Positions 1 to 5,281 of a DNA stretch of 6,501 bases are shown piece by piece (within the stretch, counting starts at the first letter, position 1; each line of letters starts with the position of its first letter). The stretch lies in contig JAIXZB010000082.1 in the NCBI GenBank assembly GCA_027489915.1, positions 1 to 6,501 of the forward strand. The letters are read 5' to 3'. This DNA is from Rickettsiales bacterium (lineage in GTDB: Bacteria > Pseudomonadota > Alphaproteobacteria > Rickettsiales > UBA3002). The translations under genes were made by a program, and so were the position numbers. The notes under the pieces are model-generated. The model did no database searches and was not told the DNA's origin. It saw only the letters and a list, made by a program, of their open reading frames with translations.

Positions 1-24
1 AACTCCCCTTGCTTTTATATTGAG

Positions 25-42
25 AGATTTTTCAAAAAATCT
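25..42. repeat. AT-rich inverted repeat upstream of the HEPN gene
   Basis: The arms AGATTTTT (25-32) and AAAAATCT (35-42) are perfect complements separated by two bases. It could be the remains of a terminator for a gene to the left of the window or part of a promoter region. No T-run follows directly, so a terminator reading is weak. Confidence 0.35.
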
Positions 43-90
43 TCAATCGGTTGTTTTGTTTTCGTGCTAGAGTCGCTCAAGGCAAAGAAT

Positions 91-104
91 CTTTTCTAGA
101 AAAG
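91..104. promoter_or_regulatory. 14-bp perfect palindrome, possible operator
   Basis: CTTTTCTAGAAAAG is a perfect 14-bp palindrome lying 57 bases before the HEPN gene start. A shorter inverted pair, TGGCT (105-109) and AGCCA (126-130), follows. No convincing -35/-10 pair could be fixed around it. An operator role is inference from position and symmetry only. Confidence 0.3.
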
Positions 105-160
105 TGGCTGATAAGATTGATTAATAGCCAGTAAACAGGCGCAGAGAAACAGAGAAGAAT

Positions 161-850
161 ATGGAAATTAAAATTGGCAGCGATACCGAGCTAAATAACC
201 TATTAGACGCGATAGCCGGAGAAATTACGGATGCTCACTGCAATTGGCGGCTTTTCTGTAAGCTCGGAGATTCTATTGCTGATTACGTCGATGAGATTGC
301 TCAATCGAACACGTTCTGGCATTTGACTACTACCGCATTAAAAGAGTCTGCATTACTACACCTTTGCCGAGTTTATGATCAGGAAGATAATAGCCTCAGT
401 TTAGCAAATTTGCTCGACACACTGAAAGCTAACCTCGATCGTTTTTCCAAAGAACAATTCAAAACAAGGTTGGCTGGAAATGCATTCGTGGAATCATTGG
501 CAGAGTCGAATCGTATTCCGCACGTCGATGAAATTGAGGCGGACATTAAATTAGCAACCTGCGAAAATGAAACGGTTAAAAAACTAATCATCTGGCGTAG
601 CTGCATTATTGCACATCGTGGGGCAAAGGTCTCAATGGGTAAAAACAAAGTGTTAGTCGATAATCCAATCTCTCAGCAAGAAATCGAATTTTTACTCAAA
701 AATGCTCTTGTTATTTTCAACAAGTATTCATCGTTATTTAGGGCTTCCACGCATAGCCCTAACATGGTCGGACACGACGATTACAAATCCGTACTTAATT
801 ATATTCGAGTAGGCTTGCAGCAAAGAAGAAGAGAATTAGAAACGGCATAG
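161..850 (+). CDS. HEPN domain protein, AbiU2-like
   Basis: This 229-aa soluble, largely helical protein resembles the HEPN_AbiU2 family. Supporting features are the central segment with FWHLTTTAL (residues 52-60) and LCRVYDQ (68-74), and the C-terminal WRSCIIAHRG (145-154). That last segment contains the HEPN-type R-x5-H signature (R146, H152), the usual catalytic pair of HEPN ribonucleases. AbiU2 is named from a lactococcal abortive-infection system; many HEPN proteins are RNA-cleaving toxins or defence effectors. No signal peptide or membrane segment is seen. The ATG is preceded only by a weak purine-rich AGAGAAG. No antitoxin or nucleotidyltransferase partner lies within the window, and the 160 bases upstream hold no gene. 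RNase activity and a defence role are inferred from the family; the sequence shows only the domain-like pattern and the motif. Confidence 0.72.
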   Translation: MEIKIGSDTELNNLLDAIAGEITDAHCNWRLFCKLGDSIADYVDEIAQSNTFWHLTTTALKESALLHLCRVYDQEDNSLSLANLLDTLKANLDRFSKEQFKTRLAGNAFVESLAESNRIPHVDEIEADIKLATCENETVKKLIIWRSCIIAHRGAKVSMGKNKVLVDNPISQQEIEFLLKNALVIFNKYSSLFRASTHSPNMVGHDDYKSVLNYIRVGLQQRRRELETA

Positions 851-851
851 A

Positions 852-944
852 AACGAACGGTTGAGAGTTCGTTATAAAAACAACTTTTTAGTTGTTTCAC
901 CTTCAAAAAGTTCAGCCAAACTGCGGCTGAGACCTTTCTAGGTT
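852..944. other. Cluster of four small hairpins after the HEPN gene
   Basis: Four inverted repeats sit head to tail just after the HEPN stop codon. They are AACGAAC/GTTCGTT (852-858, 867-873), AAACAAC/GTTGTTT (878-884, 891-897), TCAGCC/GGCTGA (912-917, 925-930) and ACCT/AGGT (932-935, 940-943). An alternative stem, AACTTTTT (882-889) with AAAAAGTT (905-912), would exclude the second hairpin and disturb the third. None is followed by a clean T-run, so a simple terminator is not clear. It may be a 3' UTR structure, a small RNA or a recombination site. Confidence 0.4.
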
Positions 945-1078
945 ACTACACGACTGCTCCGCCAGCATATTTCTGTTAAAAATGCAGTTTGTTTTATTGT
1001 AACGAAGTTACATGCGACGTGGGCGCGAGAGCATTATTTTGGCGCCACGAATTTATTTCCTAAAAAAGTACTGCTAAA
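945..1078. other. Non-coding gap with a 15-bp inverted repeat
   Basis: This is the rest of the 228-base gap between the convergent HEPN and DUF302 genes. It holds TGTAAC-GAA-GTTACA (998-1012), a perfect 6-bp inverted repeat with a 3-base centre, and the 8-bp palindrome TGGCGCCA (1040-1047). I see no ORF or tRNA here. The first repeat has the size of a dimeric-repressor operator but is not next to a gene start. Confidence 0.3.
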
Positions 1079-1462
1079 TTATACCGATTCTTGAATCATG
1101 GTAGTTATGGCTGCTTCATTCTCTTTTACAATATTTATCAACGCTGTGGAATCGGATAAAATCTTCATGATTGATCTGTTTTTAATCATTCCTATCTTTG
1201 TTTTTCCATCTTCCTCATAGATAGAAATACGATACGGTAATACAGATTTGAGCTTCATATCTACCATCAGTATTTTTTGAATACTCTGCGGATGACTTAT
1301 TTCAAGAACATGGATTGTATTCGGAAAATCTTTTGATCTCTTTTTGGCGTCTTTCTGAATATCATGAACCCGCAGAATATCAAATTTATGGCGCATAGCC
1401 GCTGATTGCAAATTAGCAAGCGTTTGATCAATAGATTTTTCTGTTTCCACACTATACTTCAT
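1079..1462 (-). CDS. DUF302 domain protein
   Basis: This 127-aa protein matches the DUF302 pattern: an N-terminal YSVETEKSIDQTL stretch, a middle strand-helix segment HVLEISHPQSIQKILMVD (residues 51-68), then LPYRISIYEEDGKTKIGMI (75-93). DUF302 is a small alpha/beta domain of unknown function found in bacteria and archaea, sometimes beside envelope or redox-stress genes. There is no clear signal peptide or membrane segment, so it is probably cytoplasmic. I chose the ATG at 1462 because GGAG lies seven bases before it and the domain starts right after. A GTG six codons upstream, preceded by AAGGAAGG, is possible. It lies 115 bases downstream of the glycine-zipper gene on the same strand, so they may be co-transcribed. 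The function is not known. Confidence 0.75.
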   Translation of the reverse strand: MKYSVETEKSIDQTLANLQSAAMRHKFDILRVHDIQKDAKKRSKDFPNTIHVLEISHPQSIQKILMVDMKLKSVLPYRISIYEEDGKTKIGMIKNRSIMKILSDSTALINIVKENEAAITTMIQESV

Positions 1463-1577
1463 AAATACACTCCAGCACACAATTCCTTCCTTACACAGCT
1501 TCTCCTAAGACTTGTATGTCCATACCCTTTGACTGCTAAGCACCCCGCACTTTGCAAGCGTAGTAACACCGCATGTT

Positions 1578-2063
1578 TTAGCGATTCATCGTACATAAGC
1601 GTTCATATGCATCACGTGCCGCAAATCTGGCGGTAGACCATGTAAGGCGCGATGAACCCCGTACTTCGTTGTGTTCTTCTTTATTCCACTGATTCTCCAG
1701 TTGCGCTTCGATATCATCAAAATTACGGCCTACGTAAGTGGAGTAGGCTTCGATACCCAGACGGTATGCAGGTGCATAACTATCGTAGGCGATGGTCGAA
1801 TCAAAATATGCGCGGTGCTGATGATTATGTTTCCAGTATTCATCCTCTTGGTTGGGATTCATCGATGTTGCGATATCTTTTCCGGCAACAGCACCCAGTG
1901 CTGCACCAATAGCCACTCCAGCAATGATGCCTGGTGCGCCTGCAATAGTTCCTAATGCAGCACCTTCCAGTGCGCCTGCTGCCACAGCTCCTATTGCTGC
2001 ACCAACGGTCGCTCCTACAGTTCCTGCAACATCATGGCCATCTGGTTTTGTTGTATGTGTCAT
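1578..2063 (-). CDS. Glycine-zipper domain protein
   Basis: This 161-aa protein has two parts. Residues 12-61 are almost entirely Gly, Ala, Val and Ile with regularly spaced glycines (for example G14, G17, G21, G25), a glycine-zipper type segment that could form two close-packed membrane helices. Residues 70-161 are hydrophilic and include YAPAYRLGIEAY (96-107), a DIEAQLENQW region (117-126) and SRLTWSTARFAARDAYERL (138-156). I recall this tail from uncharacterised bacterial proteins often seen beside general-stress genes. No cleavable signal peptide is visible. The start is fixed by AAGGAG seven bases before the ATG. It is divergent from the 56-aa ORF. A role in membrane association or envelope stress is inference; the biochemical function is unknown. 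Confidence 0.75.
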   Translation of the reverse strand: MTHTTKPDGHDVAGTVGATVGAAIGAVAAGALEGAALGTIAGAPGIIAGVAIGAALGAVAGKDIATSMNPNQEDEYWKHNHQHRAYFDSTIAYDSYAPAYRLGIEAYSTYVGRNFDDIEAQLENQWNKEEHNEVRGSSRLTWSTARFAARDAYERLCTMNR

Positions 2064-2314
2064 CGCTTTTCTCCTTGTGGTGGTGTTTTATTCCCATCAA
2101 GGGCTAAGCGCTTGCACGTAGCAAAGCGATTGCATTCATATGCCTGCTTGTAAAGGTTGTGTAAGTATCGCGCTAAATCCTACAGCTGCATTGCTTACAG
2201 CATCTTTATTCGAGCAGAGGCAACCCCTATCGCTTCATGATGGAATGGCACATACCGTGCATTTCACCACAGCTTACAATGTGTAGGCGTGCAACGTAAC
2301 CCAAGGAGTACATC
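2064..2314. promoter_or_regulatory. Divergent intergenic region with inverted repeats
   Basis: This 251-base gap separates the minus-strand glycine-zipper gene from the plus-strand 56-aa ORF and must carry both promoters. It contains the palindrome AAGCGCTT (2106-2113). It also has an imperfect inverted repeat CGCTTGC (2109-2115) / GCAAAGCG (2121-2128). The motif GCTTACA occurs twice (around 2194 and 2272). A sigma-54-like element is listed separately. I could not fix a convincing sigma-70 promoter for the glycine-zipper gene. No extra ORF was found. Confidence 0.45.
2246..2261 (+). promoter_or_regulatory. Sigma-54-like -24/-12 promoter
   Basis: TGGCACATACCGTGCA fits the RpoN consensus TGGCAC-N5-TTGCA except for G in place of the first T of the -12 box. 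The invariant GG (2247-2248) and GC (2259-2260) have the required spacing. The predicted start is near 2272, about 43 bases before the ATG of the 56-aa ORF. The same bases form a GCAC/GTGC inverted repeat, so an operator is an alternative. No activator gene or enhancer-like repeat was identified. Confidence 0.4.
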
Positions 2315-2485
2315 ATGACAAACACACCACATACACCAAAGCCACAGGCTCAAAAAAATGAATATTCTAACCAATCAAACGCAGGCAAAGTGGGTGATAA
2401 CACCCGCAAAGATGAGCCAACTGCAAAGAAAATGGGAAACCTGAAAGATCAGGCTTCAACCATCAAGCCTTCTAAAGCTTCGTAG
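2315..2485 (+). CDS. Small hydrophilic 56-aa protein
   Basis: This short ORF begins MTNTPHTPKPQAQKNEYSNQ and ends IKPSKAS. It has AAGGAG six bases before the ATG, which is as good a ribosome binding site as any in the window. The protein is rich in Lys, Asn, Gln, Pro and Thr. It lacks Cys, Trp and Phe and has no hydrophobic stretch, so it is likely basic and disordered. I do not recognise a family. It follows a sigma-54-like promoter and ends nine bases before a strong stem-loop, so it looks like its own transcription unit or the first gene of the SYLF operon. Small lysine-rich disordered proteins of this kind are often stress-induced, but that is only an analogy. Confidence 0.62.
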   Translation: MTNTPHTPKPQAQKNEYSNQSNAGKVGDNTRKDEPTAKKMGNLKDQASTIKPSKAS

Positions 2486-2493
2486 TTTTATAT

Positions 2494-2526
2494 GCGGGGG
2501 ATTAGGCATTGCGCCTGATTCCCTGC
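2494..2526 (+). terminator. Stem-loop between the 56-aa ORF and the SYLF gene
   Basis: GCGGGGGATTAGGC (2494-2507) pairs with GCCTGATTCCCTGC (2513-2526) around the loop ATTGC. This gives a 14-bp stem with three G-U wobbles. A modest T-rich stretch (ATTCATTTTA) follows. It may terminate the small gene's transcript, act as a partial terminator, or protect a processed mRNA. The ribosome binding site of the SYLF gene lies 15 bases further on. Confidence 0.6.
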
Positions 2527-2553
2527 ATTCATTTTATACATAAGGATAATGTT

Positions 2554-3105
2554 ATGATTCGCACTCTTAAACCACTGATAGCAACCTTTATCATCGCTGC
2601 ATATACAGGGCTCTCAAGCGTGTCGCTTGCCGCAAGCCCAGAAGATTTAATCAAGGATTCTAACCAGTCGTTATTGATTCTTACACAGGCCAATCCTGTG
2701 GCTGCTGATATTGCAAAAAAAGCAAAAGCCATTCTCATTTTCCCTAATATCGTCAAAGCGGGATTGATATTCGGCGGTGCTTACGGCGAAGGTATTCTCA
2801 AACAGAATAACACTGTCGATGGCTACTACAATTCCGTTACCGCCTCTTTCGGTTGGCAGGCTGGTGGGCAATCTTATGGCTATGTTGTATTTTTAATGAG
2901 TGATGATGCTATAAAATATGTACGTGATACCCATGGATGGGAAATTGGCGTTGGCCCCACGGTTGTGATGGTCAATGAAGGCGTGGCTAAGAACCTTTCC
3001 ACCTCCAGCCTAAAAGATGATGCGTATGCATTCATATTCGATCAGCAAGGGCTGATGGCTTCGCTTAGTGTAGAAGGTACCAAGATTACGCGTATCAAAA
3101 AATAA
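2554..3105 (+). CDS. Secreted lipid-binding SYLF domain protein
   Basis: This 183-aa protein belongs to the SYLF (YSC84/DUF500) family, whose eukaryotic members bind phosphoinositides; bacterial members are mostly periplasmic and poorly characterised. A Sec signal peptide is clear: MIRTLK, a hydrophobic core (residues 8-20), then SVSLAA with cleavage after A26 or A27. The domain core includes AKAILIFPNIVKAGLIFGGA (57-76), YGEG (77-80), GWQAGGQSYGY (100-110) and the closing AYAFIFDQQGLMASLSVEGT (157-176). The ATG at 2554 is chosen because AAGGA lies seven bases upstream and the signal peptide starts there. The in-frame TTG at 2509 would put the start inside a stem-loop and spoil the signal. 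It is followed after 26 bases by the 130-aa gene, probably one operon. The ligand and role in this organism are unknown. Confidence 0.88.
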   Translation: MIRTLKPLIATFIIAAYTGLSSVSLAASPEDLIKDSNQSLLILTQANPVAADIAKKAKAILIFPNIVKAGLIFGGAYGEGILKQNNTVDGYYNSVTASFGWQAGGQSYGYVVFLMSDDAIKYVRDTHGWEIGVGPTVVMVNEGVAKNLSTSSLKDDAYAFIFDQQGLMASLSVEGTKITRIKK

Positions 3106-3131
3106 CGTATCTGCCTGCAAAGGAACATGCC

Positions 3132-3524
3132 ATGCGCACCTCAAATACAATCAAAGACGCGGTAGAATATGAACAGGTTTTCCAGCGCTATCTGGAAGTC
3201 TGCAACCGCGCCATTGAGGAAAATAAGGGTAAATTTCCCTACACCGAAATTTGGGGTGCGCGTTTGAAAGATATCACAGAAGAAGTGAAGATACATGCGG
3301 TAGTGTTTGATGACAGGCCAAAACTTGCCTACATGCTGCGCTTAACGCCTGATATGAAAATTGAAATCGCAGAGAAAAAAGAATTGCCGCCCGAAGATGC
3401 GTGGCCATTTACCTACCAGTATATGAAACGCGTTGTCGATAACCCAGCAGAATATATCGAAAACCCTGCACGGCTCGAATGGGGCTGGCTACAAACGGTA
3501 TTCGGCCCACTCAAGAAAGAGTAA
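3132..3524 (+). CDS. Uncharacterised 130-aa cytoplasmic protein
   Basis: I do not recognise this family. The protein is hydrophilic with a helical N-terminus (residues 6-31), a central segment IWGARLKDITEEVKIHAVVF (40-59) likely to be strands, and an aromatic C-terminal part with EDAWPFTYQYMKRVV (88-102) and LEWGWLQTVFG (115-125). There is no signal peptide or membrane helix and only one cysteine (C24). AAAGGA lies seven bases before the ATG. It starts 26 bases after the SYLF gene and is very likely co-transcribed with it, suggesting a linked role, though one product is exported and the other is not. Its last codons form half of a hairpin shared with the convergent regulator gene. Confidence 0.75.
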   Translation: MRTSNTIKDAVEYEQVFQRYLEVCNRAIEENKGKFPYTEIWGARLKDITEEVKIHAVVFDDRPKLAYMLRLTPDMKIEIAEKKELPPEDAWPFTYQYMKRVVDNPAEYIENPARLEWGWLQTVFGPLKKE

Positions 3525-3541
3525 CTCCAACCCTACTCTTT
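3516..3541. terminator. Shared hairpin across two convergent stop codons
   Basis: AAAGAGTA (3516-3523) and TACTCTTT (3534-3541) form a perfect 8-bp stem around a 10-base loop. The stem covers the last codons and most of the stop codon of both the 130-aa gene and the Crp/Fnr gene, so both proteins end in Lys-Glu. It may serve as a weak bidirectional terminator. No strong T-run follows on either strand. Confidence 0.42.
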
Positions 3542-4282
3542 ACGCAAAAGGTGCGGAAGATAACAACCATTCACAAAATTAAGCAGCCGTTTTATGGAAT
3601 CCACGGTCACGCGTGATCCACTGATACGAGTTCCTGTTTCATCGCGCAGAATATTGAGCGCGCGCGAGAAGGTAGGCCCCTTCATGCCAAGGGTGTTGGC
3701 AATCAGCGTTTTATCATAGGGCAGTTCAATTTCCACGCCGTCTTTCTGTTCCTGCACGGGACACAGGCCCAATATAAAACACCCCACGCGTTGCGGTGCA
3801 CTGTAGAGCAGAAACTGTTCAATCTGCATTTCGTGTCTGCGCTGGTATTGAATCATTGAGGTGAGCATATTGAGCGCCAGTTGGTTGCTGATGCGCATCT
3901 GTTCCTTGAGCAAAGAGATAGGAATACTCAGAATCTGTGCATCCTCGACAATCTTTGCAGTGCTTGCAAAATTGCCTTGTTCAAACAAAGCGCTTTCACC
4001 CGTAATATTGTGTGTGCTGAGCATAGCGAGGATAATTTCCTCTCCATCTCCAGTGACGTGAAGTAACTTTAGCCAGCCACTGAGTACAATATAAAAAAAG
4101 CTCGCTTCTTCAGCTTCCATGAAGAGATACTGGCCTTTTTTATACGACTTAATATGCGCCGCATCTGCGAAATACTGCACTTCTTTCTCAGGCAGATTCG
4201 CAAATAATGGCAGCTCCATTAAAAACTCACACAGGGAGCTTTTCGTCATTGTACCGCTTAAGATTTCTTTTTCCGCCATCAT
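3533..4282 (-). CDS. Crp/Fnr family transcriptional regulator
   Basis: This 249-aa protein has an N-terminal cyclic-nucleotide-binding-type beta-roll (about residues 25-140), a dimerisation helix (about 130-160) and a C-terminal winged helix (about 165-235) with LPYDKTLIANTLGMKGPTFS (187-206). In the phosphate-binding cassette G95 and E96 are kept, but the arginine of E. coli CRP (R82) is replaced by A106, so cAMP binding in the usual way is unlikely. The four cysteines (C18, C168, C174, C240) do not form the FNR N-terminal cluster, so an oxygen-sensing 4Fe-4S centre is also unlikely. In the recognition helix the glutamate shared by CRP and FNR is replaced by P203, while S206 and R207 remain. 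AAAGG lies nine bases before the first ATG. The effector is unknown. It probably regulates itself and the divergent kinase through the palindromes between them. Confidence 0.88.
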   Translation of the reverse strand: MMAEKEILSGTMTKSSLCEFLMELPLFANLPEKEVQYFADAAHIKSYKKGQYLFMEAEEASFFYIVLSGWLKLLHVTGDGEEIILAMLSTHNITGESALFEQGNFASTAKIVEDAQILSIPISLLKEQMRISNQLALNMLTSMIQYQRRHEMQIEQFLLYSAPQRVGCFILGLCPVQEQKDGVEIELPYDKTLIANTLGMKGPTFSRALNILRDETGTRISGSRVTVDSIKRLLNFVNGCYLPHLLRKE

Positions 4283-4294
4283 ACATGCACGCCT

Positions 4295-4322
4295 TTGGTA
4301 AAATTGCAGAAAACTCTATTCT
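4295..4322 (+). promoter_or_regulatory. Weak sigma-70-like promoter towards the kinase
   Basis: TTGGTA (4295-4300) and TATTCT (4317-4322) are 16 bases apart, each matching four of six consensus bases. Transcription from here would run through both palindromes before reaching the kinase gene. The opposite strand of the same stretch has TAGAAT and TAGAGT, -10-like hexamers suited to the regulator gene. Assignment is tentative. Confidence 0.25.
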
Positions 4323-4338
4323 AGTCTCAAGGCCAGTG

Positions 4339-4356
4339 TTTTGCTCTTAAGCAAAA
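4339..4356. promoter_or_regulatory. FNR-type palindrome, site 1
   Basis: TTTTGCT (4339-4345) and AGCAAAA (4350-4356) flank four bases. The core reads TTGCT-N4-AGCAA, the exact geometry of an FNR box (TTGAT-N4-ATCAA) with a changed fourth base. It lies 57 bases before the start of the Crp/Fnr gene. If TAGAGT (minus strand, 4318-4313) is its -10 box, the site is centred near -41.5, a class II activator position. It is probably a binding site for the adjacent regulator. Confidence 0.55.
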
Positions 4357-4373
4357 AATGAGATTTCTTATTC

Positions 4374-4395
4374 TTTTTTGCCTCTAGGCAAAAAA
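4374..4395. promoter_or_regulatory. FNR-type palindrome, site 2
   Basis: TTTTTTGCCT (4374-4383) and AGGCAAAAAA (4386-4395) are perfect 10-bp arms around two bases. The core reads TTGCC-N4-GGCAA, again FNR-box geometry and close to site 1. The two centres are 37 bases apart. The long perfect arms could also form an RNA hairpin with a T-run on either strand, so a bidirectional terminator-like element is an alternative. Confidence 0.55.
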
Positions 4396-4492
4396 GCAGG
4401 CGAATGTTTGGTGTAGTACTCGTTATCCAAGTAGCTTCGCACCACCCTTAGTGCAGATACACACGTTACGCAAGCAACCATCGGAGTCGCAC

Positions 4493-5281
4493 ATGAATCT
4501 TGCCACACACGCCAGCACCCTATCCGCCATACTTCCACCCCAGATACAGTCCTCAAAATTTAATGATGCCGACTATCTGGCCTGCATGTGCCATGAGATT
4601 CGGACACCACTCACCGCCATTGTGGGGTTATCGCACATTATTGCGAATATGGATTGCAGTGCAGCCAGGAAGCGTGAATGCGCACTTATGCTGAATGAGA
4701 GCTCAAGCTTACTGATGGGATTAATGAAAAATATGCTGGATTTATCAAAGCTCGAGGCAGGTATGATAGAAATGGAATCCATTGAATTCAGCTTAGCACA
4801 CACCATACGCGAAGTGTTGCTCATTCTCACGCCCAAGGCAGAAGCCAAAGGGCTTACTCTCTACGTTCATATTGGCCACATGCCCGCCCTCATGGTAGGC
4901 GACCCACTGCGTATTAAACAGATTGTGATTAATCTTCTGAATAACGCCATTAAGTTCACTGATGCAGGGAATGTCCGTCTGAATGTTCAGGCGTTGCCTG
5001 CAATAGAGGGCGGATATCAGGTGCGCATTAGCGTAACCGATACTGGTATCGGCATAGCACCGCTTCAGTTAGCGCATATATTTGGCAAATACGTGCAGGC
5101 AGATACCTCCACTACACGCAAATATGGTGGCACAGGGCTTGGGCTTGCCATAAGCCTAGAGCTTGCCCGCAAAATGCACGGCGATATATGGGTAGAAAGC
5201 ATTTTAGGCAAGGGCTCCTGCTTCACAGCGCTGTTGCATGTGCAGCCTTATGTTGTGCTGCCCGAATCCATAGCGGCATAA
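4493..5281 (+). CDS. Orphan soluble sensor histidine kinase
   Basis: This 262-aa protein is a bare kinase core. HisKA covers about residues 25-92 with the H-box CHEIRTPL and phospho-accepting H34. HATPase_c covers about 135-252 with the N-box NLLNNAIKFT (147-156), G1 DTGIGI (183-188), F-box F197 and G2 GGTGLGL (212-218). All key residues are present, so it should be active in autophosphorylation. The sequence is typical of the core of hybrid kinases but has no receiver. There is also no membrane helix and no recognisable PAS, GAF or HAMP domain: only about 25 residues precede the kinase region. The ATG at 4493 has GGAG six bases upstream; the GTG at 4451 adds 14 residues without a better site. 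No response regulator is adjacent. It may be controlled by a separate sensor protein or by the divergent regulator. Confidence 0.9.
   Translation: MNLATHASTLSAILPPQIQSSKFNDADYLACMCHEIRTPLTAIVGLSHIIANMDCSAARKRECALMLNESSSLLMGLMKNMLDLSKLEAGMIEMESIEFSLAHTIREVLLILTPKAEAKGLTLYVHIGHMPALMVGDPLRIKQIVINLLNNAIKFTDAGNVRLNVQALPAIEGGYQVRISVTDTGIGIAPLQLAHIFGKYVQADTSTTRKYGGTGLGLAISLELARKMHGDIWVESILGKGSCFTALLHVQPYVVLPESIAA

Noticed and set aside
852..960. Possible tRNA or integron attC site in the hairpin cluster
   Set aside because: No cloverleaf with a T-loop GTTCRA and acceptor stem could be drawn, and the attC core GTTRRRY with matching inverse core was not found.
1172..1189. TTGAT...AATCA FNR-like sequence inside the DUF302 gene
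   Set aside because: The spacing does not fit TTGAT-N4-ATCAA and it lies within coding sequence.
1852..2121. Plus-strand ORF of 89 aa, rich in Ala and Pro with a hydrophobic end
   Set aside because: It is antisense to the glycine-zipper gene; the Ala/Pro composition is the mirror of Gly/Ala codons. It has no good ribosome binding site and the minus-strand gene is well supported.
2509..2553. Upstream TTG start extending the SYLF protein by 15 residues
   Set aside because: It starts in the loop of a strong stem-loop, has no ribosome binding site, and would place polar residues before a clean signal peptide.
4368..4556. Minus-strand ORF of 62 aa across the regulator-kinase gap
   Set aside because: It overlaps the kinase start and the palindromic sites, and has no conserved pattern.
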